This document shows positions 40,601 through 47,240 of a DNA stretch of 51,105 bases, piece after piece; position 1 is the first letter of the stretch, and the number at the start of each line of letters is the position of its first letter. Source of the DNA: CAYMLL01 sp964390645 (GTDB lineage Bacteria; Planctomycetota; UBA8108). The DNA lies in NCBI GenBank assembly GCA_964390645.1, contig CAYMLL010000016.1, forward strand, positions 1 to 51,105, given 5' to 3'. Below the pieces are notes generated by a model, which saw nothing but the letters and a program-made list of their open reading frames with translations, was not told where the DNA came from and made no database searches. Both the position numbers and the translations under genes were made by a program.

Positions 40601-41348
40601 TGTCGACGTCCGTGACAATATTCTCGACGGCATCGAGGACAAGGCGATCTCGATCGAGGACCCCGGCGAGCAGGGCAACACGACGATCACCGGTAACCTC
40701 ATCGTCCGTTCGGGGACCGGCATGGCCATCAAGAACGGCGTCGAGATCCGGGAAGGCGATCACAACACGGTTGTCGGGTGTCAGGAGGGCATCTGGCTCT
40801 TCGCCAAGGACGAGTCGCCGCGGGGTGGGAGCGGGCTTTTCCGTTCGACGATCGTCTGGGGGAACGTCATCGATGTGCTCGTCGACGAGGACTCGAGCGT
40901 CGATTTCGAGTACTCGGACGTCGCCGGAGAGGACGTCGCGTCCGGCGACGGCAACATCCTCGCGGATCCGATGTTCGTCGACCCGACCGCGGGGAATTAC
41001 GCGCTGCGCCCCGGCTCGCCTTGTATCGGTACGGCCTTCGAGGGCGAGGACATGGGGGCGATCCCCGCGGACGGGCCACCGGCGGTCGTCTTCCTGCGCG
41101 GGGACGTGAACCTGAGCGGTGAGGTGGACGTCTCCGACGTCGTCGCGGAGCTCGACCACCTCTTCCGCGGAGCCCCCGGACCGACCTCCTGCCGCGACAT
41201 CCTCGACGTCAACGACGACGGCGTGGCGGACGTTTCCGACGCGGTCTACACGCTGCGCTACCTGTTCTCCGGAGGCCCGCGGATCCCTGCGCCATTCCCG
41301 CGGGCGGGCGTCGACCCGACGGAGGACGAGCTGGCGTGCGAGAGATAG
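37620..41348 (+). CDS. CotH4, C-terminal piece: CotH kinase, galactose-binding-like, parallel beta-helix and dockerin-like modules
   Basis: Coding sense resumes near 37,620; a gene finder might use GTG 37683. After an Ig-like module (VVRWAVDGGGGSGTVNLVDDG) comes the CotH kinase at ~37,990-39,080: YRIIMTDADVDEL, GVRYRGENSRRETNRSYKVRL, YVHKEAFDEKFLARYFGG, LLPWDVEETF (38,811). A galactose-binding-like module follows (~39,140-39,650; YDDAYVAYINGTEVARS). At ~39,960-41,060 is a right-handed parallel beta-helix with short repeating turns (ISDVPANAIDSRSAELTVLRSHIHD, DAIDFDGSG, DDGIDLGGVSVDVRDNILDG), of the kind seen in polysaccharide lyases and isomerases, but no catalytic motif can be named. It ends with a dockerin-like pair (DVNLSGEVDVSDVV, DVNDDGVADVSDAV) at TAG 41346-41348. 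The kinase lacks the second Asp of the WDxD motif (WDVE). Confidence 0.84.
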   Translation, partial: APAPTVRDVEHEPVVPAADEPVRVTCRISSVASLDSAVVRWAVDGGGGSGTVNLVDDGSGEDRIAGDGEFAALIPGRSDGQIIRFSIEVEDSSGESLRVPLEPQVEPHRRYPGTFYLYEVDDDVGPATGGPVYRIIMTDADVDELDDRSVRSNVLLPATLIADGRVRHLVGVRYRGENSRRETNRSYKVRLQAEASLHGVDNINLNAGNGGNFGTSGFNEVLAMGLFRRAEMPYPMTWPISLHFTGEVRRDFDRRYVHKEAFDEKFLARYFGGSDDGNLYRPRNPRPGGASGDLSYEGSDPDDYRDLYEKRSNEDLDDFSDIIELCRVFDPQRTGAGEFEAAMDELVDARQWARFFAVMGCLSNTDGGIWNDNGEDFFMYRVADDSSRPDAGRWLLLPWDVEETFQDFDEELFHSSVDSIERFFSVPKHTRLYYEELRRVADGAFSRSQMRQRYESAERMFASDDVYDAVDDVDTNVTMRLGYIDSRVSWSLDVGAEGTGEPSGTPLVPTGTAWRYFRGIEQPPGGDLGWTRLDYDDDAWQIGESGFGYGDGDDATVLRGMEDSYTTVFARRGFAVEDPDALTGLTLRVDYDDAYVAYINGTEVARSSTAPGGVINFDHTATDSHESSSGQRRPNPIEERDLTDSLDLLRPGDNVLAVVGLNVDVGSGDFSLHPSLSAVGAGEPAGGPAGGAGESLYAVGQIVRLRGVCNPVTTRSISIDGVASPVSLVIGDNGPWGARWSQDVVVGAAGGSLAVRAHSEPDGAGLLVETFDVVIHRVPVGFTEVEGDISGDEVWGPGAGPYHLTDDLTIGPNDSLTIEPGTVVLADRNASITVRGEFSAVGRADLPIVMLAFQRGSNWGGIAFDRSGRGGNDPLQRLEHVRIRDGSTADGFEGCVAARDAKVLVSDCEISDVPANAIDSRSAELTVLRSHIHDIFEGVHCVSSTATISECVIENMTGNSDAIDFDGSGEERSLIERCVLRGSMDDGIDLGGVSVDVRDNILDGIEDKAISIEDPGEQGNTTITGNLIVRSGTGMAIKNGVEIREGDHNTVVGCQEGIWLFAKDESPRGGSGLFRSTIVWGNVIDVLVDEDSSVDFEYSDVAGEDVASGDGNILADPMFVDPTAGNYALRPGSPCIGTAFEGEDMGAIPADGPPAVVFLRGDVNLSGEVDVSDVVAELDHLFRGAPGPTSCRDILDVNDDGVADVSDAVYTLRYLFSGGPRIPAPFPRAGVDPTEDELACER

Positions 41349-41563
41349 TCCGCATGTCTCACCGTTTCCTGCTGCGAAGTCACAAGGCGAGTCGCGGACG
41401 TCGTCGGCTGTCCTGGTGAATTGTGGCCAGTCCGGTCGGCCCTCACGGTCGTGGGGTGGAACGCGATCTCCGGTTCGGTGCCGGCGGGGGACGGGTCTGC
41501 CGTCACGGGTCTGCCGTCACGGGTTCTGTGCGCCGGTGAACCGAGGCTCCGGCGGCATCTCCC
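41349..41563. other. Short convergent intergenic region
   Basis: It lies between CotH4 (+) and the URO-D family gene (-). It contains an exact short repeat (GGGTCTGCCGTCACGGGT-like, around 41,499-41,524) but no gene or clear terminator. Confidence 0.3.
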
Positions 41564-42775
41564 TCAACCCTCCTCGGCGACCTCGACCAGCGCCTCGAGG
41601 TTCTGTGGCGGCGTCGCCGGGGCGACCGAGCACGCGGTGCTGAGGATGTAGCCGCCGCCGGGGCTGCCGATCTCGATCCTGCGCCGCGCGTCCCGGCGGA
41701 CGTCCTCGAGCCCGCCGTTGAGCATCGTCGTGACGGGATCGATGTTGCCCTTGATGAACGCCTTGCCGTCGAGCAGCTCCCTGGCGCTCTCGAGCTCCAC
41801 CGTGCCCAGTGGCGGCGGATCGAGCGTGTCGATTCCCTGTGTTCCCGTCTCGAGCATGAGGTCGAGCCGGTCGCCGATGCTGCCGCAGGTGTGAGTGTAG
41901 ACGAAGGTCTCCGGGTGGCGTGCACGGATCGCCTCGACGAGCCGGCGCTCGTAGGGCAGGACGAACTCGCCGTAGTGGTCCCGGCCGATGAGACCGGCTC
42001 CGGCGAAGGCGCTCGAGATCAGCACGGCGTCGACACCGCAGGCCGCCTGCCGCGAGGCCAGGTCGGCGGCCCCGAGCGTCAGCCGCTCGAGACAGGCGTG
42101 CACCCGCGCTGGGTCGTCGAGGAGCGCCATCAGCGCCTCCTCGTAGTTGAAGAGCTCGAGCAGCTGCGAGAACGGCGAGAAGACCTCGGAGTGCACCGAT
42201 AGCTCGGCGCCCTTGAGCTCGATCACCCGCCGCAGGGTGTCGAGGTGGTGGTCGGGGAAGAAGTCCCCCTCGGTGCGAGGTGTCTCCTCGAAGCCCCAGG
42301 TGTGAGCGAAGGGCAGTCCGGTCGGGTGGTGCATCTCGCTGACATCCCACGGCTCCACGTAGTAGAGCGTCGCGGGATCGACCTCGTCGAAGGTCGGAAA
42401 GTAACGCTCGCCCGTCGGCAGGAAGTAGTGGGCGCAGTCATCGTGGGGAAGCCGCGAGTGGCAGCCGTTCTTCCAGTGGACGATGTCCTCCTCGGCGCCG
42501 GAGTCGATCCGGTCGACGAAGCGGTCGATGTCGGGCGGCCTCCCCGGCAGGTTGACCAGGATGCCGTCGAAGCGATAGCGTCCAGCGAGTCGCACGAGCG
42601 CGTCCGCGAAGCCCTCGCTGCGGTACCAGATGTCGAACGGCGCGACGCCGCTGTGGAGGAAGTAGTGGCCGATCGACAGCTGGCAGAACACCGGCACCCG
42701 GTCGGGGGCGCTGTCGCCGCGACGGGTGCCGCATTCCATCGCCCGTCGTACACGTGTCCTGGAGTCGAGCTGCAT
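41564..42775 (-). CDS. Uroporphyrinogen decarboxylase (URO-D) family protein
   Basis: ATG 42775 gives 403 aa and starts MQLDSRTRVRRAMECGT, with APDRVPVF shortly after. This is the usual opening of URO-D-like proteins (RxRVxxAL, then PDRVPV). Later family features are HTCGSIGDRLDLMLETG, a TLDPPPLG strand, KAFIKGNIDP (GNxDP motif) and a C-terminal GGGYILSTACSVAPATPPQNLEAL matching the common GGxxxxxxHxxxxxTPxENxxA ending, with Ser-Val in place of His. True HemE is about 350 aa and carries different N-terminal arginine motifs, so this is more likely one of the many paralogues: a methyltransferase/corrinoid-type or uncharacterised catabolic member acting in the cytoplasm. The frame is open further upstream but has no start signals. 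No corrinoid protein or other partner lies nearby. Confidence 0.82.
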   Translation of the reverse strand: MQLDSRTRVRRAMECGTRRGDSAPDRVPVFCQLSIGHYFLHSGVAPFDIWYRSEGFADALVRLAGRYRFDGILVNLPGRPPDIDRFVDRIDSGAEEDIVHWKNGCHSRLPHDDCAHYFLPTGERYFPTFDEVDPATLYYVEPWDVSEMHHPTGLPFAHTWGFEETPRTEGDFFPDHHLDTLRRVIELKGAELSVHSEVFSPFSQLLELFNYEEALMALLDDPARVHACLERLTLGAADLASRQAACGVDAVLISSAFAGAGLIGRDHYGEFVLPYERRLVEAIRARHPETFVYTHTCGSIGDRLDLMLETGTQGIDTLDPPPLGTVELESARELLDGKAFIKGNIDPVTTMLNGGLEDVRRDARRRIEIGSPGGGYILSTACSVAPATPPQNLEALVEVAEEG

Positions 42776-42839
42776 GGGTTCCCTGTAGCCAGATTCTGTC
42801 GCTTTGCCGCGCCGGTTGCCAGTGTCGCGTCGCGCCCGC

Positions 42840-43224
42840 GGCTCGCAGTGCCCCGTTGGACAGCCGTCGGCGGTCGGGCTCGGATGAGAGTCTCCGGGCT
42901 CTGGAGGCTCTGCTCGAGGGCGTCGAGGGAGATCGCGGGGTGGAGGCCGTCCTCGATGCGCTCGTCGAAGGTGTTTCCGAGGCCTACGACGCGCCGGCCG
43001 CCCTCCCTCTTCCACAGCTTTCCGATGGTCACGAAGATGCCGCAGCTGCTGTACTCCCGGAGATGGTGGTACGCCGCATCGAGCCCGTCGGCGGATTGCA
43101 GGAGGCGCACAGCGATGCGGCAGACGGAGGCGGATAGACGCAGGGCGAGACTCATCTCCCGGTCCGCACGCGCGAGCTTCCCGTCACGTGCACCCGTCAG
43201 ACTCTCGCGGATCCCCACGATCAT
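42840..43224 (-). pseudogene. Unrecognised coding-like segment, probably a gene remnant
   Basis: From ATG 43224 the minus strand reads MIVGIRESLTGARDGKLARA, then SADGLDAAYHHLREYSS and LGNTFDERIEDGLHP, with the GC-rich third positions expected of real genes here. Protein-like sense also extends upstream of the ATG (RKKRTSKRWFAADGTLDEM). The frame runs on into the URO-D gene, where it is only a shadow, so the real end is lost, perhaps by frameshift near 42,840. I do not recognise a family. Its position beside recombinase and transposase remnants suggests cargo or debris of a decayed mobile element. Confidence 0.3.
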
Positions 43225-43529
43225 CTCGTCCAGCGTCCCGTCGGCTGCGAACCAGCGTTTGCTGGTGCGTTTCTTCCGGGACCCGACTGCTCGCCCGGGG
43301 CAACCCCGTCCGGTTCCGCCGTGCCACGGACTCGGGATCGGTCTGGAGCCGTCGTCGCTGCGCCGCGGCGATCATCGGCATTCCCGGCACCAATCCCCCC
43401 AGCGACACCGCGTTCGCCTGCGGCCTCGCGACGATCGCCTCGACGACGTCCGGTGTCCGCAGCGCCAGGTCCATGATGTGCCATCACCCGGGAGCGCTCG
43501 AGGTTCAGGGCGTCCGCCGGCTCCGTCAC
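43184..43529 (-). pseudogene. C-terminal remnant of a site-specific recombinase-like protein, frameshifted
   Basis: Reading the minus strand from 43529 in one frame gives VTEPADALNLERSRVMAHH. A one-base shift near 43475 then gives MDLALRTPDVVEAIVARPQ and, further on, SLGGLVPGMPMIAAAQRRRL. Together they follow the end of recombinase-family proteins: a helix-turn-helix (LAxALxLSRxRVxxxLxLxxLxPDIVEAI) followed by a linker and an LPxxWxxQRxxL ending. No N-terminal resolvase domain remains, so the piece cannot be active. Either the frameshift is real decay or a base-calling error; the loss of most of the protein favours decay. ParB-like proteins share the helix-turn-helix pattern and are the main alternative. 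Confidence 0.4.
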
Positions 43530-43891
43530 CGACGTGAGGCGCCCCCCGGGGGGCCCGGATGATGTTCACCCGGGGGGCCCGAACGGTGATCAGTAACACC
43601 GCTCGCGGCGAAGGTCGCCGAGGTGTCGGAGGTGCCGATGGAGCACCTGCTGGATGACACTGCGGCGTATTCGTACCAGGGCAGGGAGTGATACCCCAGA
43701 GGCCGGCGTAGAGCGGGAGACGTACCAGGCCGCCCGCCGTCGCCGGACGTCGCGGTGGAGGTGCCGCTCGTTCGAGACGCCATCCACTCGCTCGGAACGG
43801 AGCCGACGACTTCCGGGGCCGACCTGCCGGTGGCGAAGGCGAACGTGTCCTTGTGGACGTCGAGACTGACGCCCCGTATCGTACTCGCCAT
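43526..43891 (-). pseudogene. N-terminal remnant of an IS110-type (DEDD) transposase
   Basis: From ATG 43891 the product reads MASTIRGVSLDVHKDTFAFA, which matches the start of IS110-family transposases (VGVDVHKDTxxVAV), including the first catalytic Asp. After about 33 residues (SVPSE) the similarity is lost: the sequence turns into Ser/Thr/Gly-rich shadow-like protein, and the expected EAGxxGYGLYR block is not seen in any frame. The frame ends at 43526, overlapping the 24-bp repeats. It is a truncated, inactive relic. The assignment rests on one short motif and is tentative. Confidence 0.4.
43545..43592. repeat. Two adjacent imperfect 24-bp repeats, possible transposon end
   Basis: 43545-43568 and 43569-43592 are directly adjacent copies. 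They share CCCGGGGGGCCCG exactly, plus scattered matches in the second half (19 of 24 positions by eye). On the minus strand each begins TGA(T/A)CA, followed by a CGGGCCCCCCGGG core. Tandem terminal repeats beginning TGATCA-like are a feature of IS21-family ends, so this may be a relic of such an end. A hairpin-forming regulatory site is the alternative. Confidence 0.6.
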
Positions 43892-44077
43892 GGACCGGCT
43901 TCCCGTCACGGCTCTGCGGTTCGTCGGGGAGTTCACGACTCGCGCAGCGTAACCCGGGCTTCCGTGAGTGCCGGTCCGACAGTGATGACTATCTGGACAG
44001 GGGGCGCAGGTGCGACGACTGATTCACCACCGAAGTCGGGCGCGGTGTTGCCGGTGTGGAGCGAATAGGAGTCCCGG

Positions 44078-44986
44078 GTGCGGATCCTGATCGCGTACAA
44101 CCCCATTTCCGGACGTGGGGTCTCCGAGGACGCGGCGGTCCGGATGGCAGCGGAGCTCGAGCAGGCCGGGCACGACGCGTCGGTCGTGGCGACGACGCCG
44201 GGCCCGGGAGCCCCGTGGCTATCCGAGCACGCCGAAGGGACCTCGCTGCTGATGGCTTGCGGAGGCGATGGGACGCTCTGCGCCGTGGCGCCGGAAGCGG
44301 CTCGCCACGGCATCGCGTTGTGGCATCTGCCCCTGGGAACGGAAAACCTCTTTGCCCAGGCGTGGTCGATGTCAGGGGATCCAGCCGCCGTGGTGGCTGC
44401 CGTGGAGGCGTGGCAGATCAAGCGGTTGGACCTGGGGGTCGTCGATGGACCGGGGATGAGGAGGCGGAACTTCCTGCTGATGCTCTCAGCGGGGATCGAT
44501 GCCCACGTCGTTCTGGATCTGGCGGCATCCCGGCGGGGGCGGATCACACGCTGGTCCTACGCCCGTCCGCTGCTGAGACAACTCTGGCGGTACCACCCGG
44601 ATGTTCTGACGATCGAGGTGGATGGAACACCCGTCGTGCAGGAGCGATCAGGCGGGGCGGTGATCGCCAACTGCCACCGGTTCGGGGCGCACCTGGACCC
44701 GGCCCCGGAGGCGGTGATGGATGACGGCCTGCTCGATGTCACCTTCTACGGTGCGCCGTCGCGGTGGTCGGTTCTGGCGTGGATGTGTCGATTTCGCCGC
44801 GGAACGGCCTCCTCGTCGCCCGATCTCGTCCAGATGCGCGGGAAGCGGATCACGGTTCGATCCCAGTCTCCGACGATCTGGCAGCTCGATGGGGACCCGG
44901 CATCTTCCAGTGGGACGGGACTTTCCGAGGTGGTCGTGACGCTCGACGCCGGTGTCGTTCCGATTCTGCTGCCCGGGATCGGGTAA
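44078..44986 (+). CDS. Diacylglycerol/sphingosine-kinase-type lipid kinase (DAGK catalytic domain, YegS-like)
   Basis: The start is GTG 44078, supported by AGGAG (44067-44071) six bases upstream; 302 aa. The N-terminal Rossmann-like lobe shows ILIAYNPISGRG, the usual NPxSG motif, and ACGGDGTL (G62-T66), the GGDGT nucleotide-binding motif of the family. LPLGTENLFAQ follows, where GTxNxxA is expected. The C-terminal beta-sandwich contains MMLSAGIDAHVV-like and DDGLLDVTFYGAPSRW motifs. The enzyme would phosphorylate a lipid such as diacylglycerol or a long-chain base, using ATP, at the inner face of the membrane. There is no signal peptide. No lipid-pathway gene is adjacent; it is bounded by mobile-element debris on the left and tRNA genes on the right. 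Confidence 0.86.
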   Translation: MRILIAYNPISGRGVSEDAAVRMAAELEQAGHDASVVATTPGPGAPWLSEHAEGTSLLMACGGDGTLCAVAPEAARHGIALWHLPLGTENLFAQAWSMSGDPAAVVAAVEAWQIKRLDLGVVDGPGMRRRNFLLMLSAGIDAHVVLDLAASRRGRITRWSYARPLLRQLWRYHPDVLTIEVDGTPVVQERSGGAVIANCHRFGAHLDPAPEAVMDDGLLDVTFYGAPSRWSVLAWMCRFRRGTASSSPDLVQMRGKRITVRSQSPTIWQLDGDPASSSGTGLSEVVVTLDAGVVPILLPGIG

Positions 44987-45310
44987 CCGGACCTGTCCGG
45001 GACGCAGGAGTTCACGAAGCGCTCGCGACGCCAGAATGCGGATACGATGGCCGCCGGGCACACACCGTCGTCGTCGCTCTTCTGGTGATGGGGGGATGGT
45101 GCGATCTCGGATCGCCCACCGGGCTGTCGTTCAGGGCCCGAGGACCGGATCGAGGCCGTCCGCTCTCTGCCCCGGATCCGGGGGGGGCCGGCCGCGGATC
45201 CGGCGCCATACCCGTCAGAGCGGGGTGCGCCAGAGCGTGATTCCCTGCGGATCGGTGCCGTTGGCGCGGAATCGGCCGAATTGTCCGGATGCCCTAAGTG
45301 TCGCCTCCCC
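44987..45310. other. Intergenic region upstream of the tRNA-Ser genes
   Basis: No gene is seen. A GC-rich self-complementary stretch (GGATCCGGGGGGGGCCGGCCGCGGATCC, around 45,174-45,200) could form a hairpin but lacks a T tract. Frames across the region have no start signals or recognisable motifs. Confidence 0.35.
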
Positions 45311-45339
45311 TTGACACTCGCGCTGGACTCTGCTAACAA
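45311..45339 (+). promoter_or_regulatory. Putative promoter of the tRNA-Ser pair
   Basis: A perfect TTGACA (45311-45316) lies 31 bases before the first tRNA. The -10 box is less clear: TAACAA (45334-45339) at 17-base spacing is the best candidate. Position and the -35 box make it plausible. Confidence 0.4.
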
Positions 45340-45347
45340 CCGTCCCC

Positions 45348-45437
45348 GGAGAGGTGCCGGAGCGGCCGAACGGGCCGGTTTCGAAAACCGGTGAACCTTC
45401 ACGGGTTCCGGGGGTTCGAATCCCCCCCTCTCCGCCA
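45348..45437 (+). tRNA. tRNA-Ser (anticodon CGA)
   Basis: A 90-nt class II tRNA. The acceptor arm GGAGAGG (45348-45354) pairs with CCTCTCC (45427-45433), followed by discriminator G and an encoded CCA. The anticodon loop TTCGAAA sits between CCGGT-type strands, giving CGA. The T arm has GGGGGTTCGAATCCCCC. A long variable arm lies between the anticodon and T arms, as expected for Ser. It reads UCG codons. Confidence 0.95.
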
Positions 45438-45486
45438 GTGATCCCTGCCGGTCGCCTGCTCCTCGACCGGCCGACGTTTGCGCCGC

Positions 45487-45954
<468 letters not shown>

Positions 45955-47127
45955 ATGCACGCTCCCGTCTCCACTCGCCGCACCTTCCTCCGCAGCTCCC
46001 TTGCCGGTGTTGCGGTGTTCAGCGTCGGTCGCCGGGCCCTGGCCGGGGCGAAGGTCGAGGTCCTCGACCTCGGCGTCATCAGCCCGCCCGGCGATCTCTA
46101 CAGCGGCTGGCCGACACTCGCTCGTCGCCGCAGCGGTGAGCTGCTACTCGTCGCCAGCGGTGGACGCGAGGCGCACGTCTGTCCCTTCGGGCGCGTCGAT
46201 CTGATGCGATCCGCGGACGGGGGCGTCACGTGGAGCTTCCCTCGCACCGTGATGGACGGTCCGATCGACGACCGCGACGCCGGCGTCCTCGAGACCGCCA
46301 AGGGCACGCTGCTGGTGACGACGTTCACGTCTCTGGCGTACGAGTCGATCCTCTCGCGCGCCGAGAAGATCGAGCCGGGGAAGCCGGGCGCCTGGGAGCT
46401 GGCGCGACTGAAGCGCTGGCGCGGCGTTCATCGTCGCGTCGACGCCGCCGCCAGGAAGGCGGCGCTCGGCGTCTGGATGATCCGCTCGACCGACGGAGGC
46501 GTCACGTGGTCGGGACGCTACGACCCGGCCGTCAACAGTCCCCACGGCCCGGTCCAGCTGTCCGACGGTCGGCTGCTCTACGCCGGCAAGGACCTCTGGC
46601 GTGACGGTCACCGCGTCGGTGTCTGCCAGTCGAGCGACGATGGCCGGAGCTGGCAGTGGTTGGCGACGATCCGGCCCCGCGACGGCGACTCTCACGAGGA
46701 CTATCACGAGCTGCACGCGGTGGAGGCGAAGGACGGTCGCATCGTGGTGCAGATCCGCAATCACAACGCGAGGCATTCCCGGGAGACGTTGCAGTGCGAA
46801 TCGGCGGACGGCGGCAAGACCTGGACGACGCCACGCTCGATCGGGGTCTGGGGACTTCCGTCGCACCTCCTGCGCCTGCGCGACGGTCGCTTGCTGATGA
46901 GTTACGGACACCGGCGGCCTCCGTTCGGGAACCAGGCTCGCATCAGCGAGGACCACGGTCGATCGTGGTCCGATCCGCTGGTGATCTCCGGGGACGGCGT
47001 CGGTGGTGACCTCGGCTATCCTTCGACCGTGGAGCTCGACGACGGCTCCTTCGTCTCGGTCTGGTACGAGCGTATGAGGGCCTCGCCCCGGGCGGCTCTG
47101 CGTCAGGCGCGATGGAAGCTGGTGTGA
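45955..47127 (+). CDS. Tat-exported sialidase-like BNR-repeat protein
   Basis: ATG 45955 opens a twin-arginine signal (STRRTFLRSSLAGVAVFSVG), predicting export in folded form; 390 aa. The rest is a six-bladed sialidase-type propeller with five clear Asp boxes (SxDxGxxW): SADGGVTW from residue 86, STDGGVTW 178, SSDDGRSW 226, SADGGKTW 283 and SEDHGRSW 331. Other blade motifs are SGGREAHVCPFGRVDLMRS near the start, YHELHAVEAKDGRIVVQIRN and a late LGYPSTVELDDGSFVSVWYE, which matches the strand carrying the catalytic Tyr/Glu in exo-sialidases. It probably cleaves or binds a terminal acidic sugar outside the cytoplasm. Many such proteins in planctomycetes have no proven activity. A sulfatase follows 113 bases later on the same strand, consistent with shared glycan breakdown. 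Confidence 0.85.
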   Translation: MHAPVSTRRTFLRSSLAGVAVFSVGRRALAGAKVEVLDLGVISPPGDLYSGWPTLARRRSGELLLVASGGREAHVCPFGRVDLMRSADGGVTWSFPRTVMDGPIDDRDAGVLETAKGTLLVTTFTSLAYESILSRAEKIEPGKPGAWELARLKRWRGVHRRVDAAARKAALGVWMIRSTDGGVTWSGRYDPAVNSPHGPVQLSDGRLLYAGKDLWRDGHRVGVCQSSDDGRSWQWLATIRPRDGDSHEDYHELHAVEAKDGRIVVQIRNHNARHSRETLQCESADGGKTWTTPRSIGVWGLPSHLLRLRDGRLLMSYGHRRPPFGNQARISEDHGRSWSDPLVISGDGVGGDLGYPSTVELDDGSFVSVWYERMRASPRAALRQARWKLV

Positions 47128-47240
47128 GACGAGCGCGGGACTGCTCACGATCGGGTGGCCGCTGCACCGTCGCGTCGAGCGCGGTCGTGCCGAGCGGCGG
47201 CGATCCCGATGTGCCGGCACGCAGACGGGGAGTGAAGAGG

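Noticed and set aside
36987..41159. Open minus-strand frame of nearly 1400 codons opposite CotH4
   Set aside because: It is a mirror of the coding strand with no domain, no signal peptide and no Shine-Dalgarno site. The plus strand has kinase, beta-helix and dockerin-like modules.
41564..42775. HemE (true uroporphyrinogen decarboxylase)
   Set aside because: It is longer than HemE, with a different N-terminus and a changed C-terminal His region, and no other haem-synthesis gene is near.
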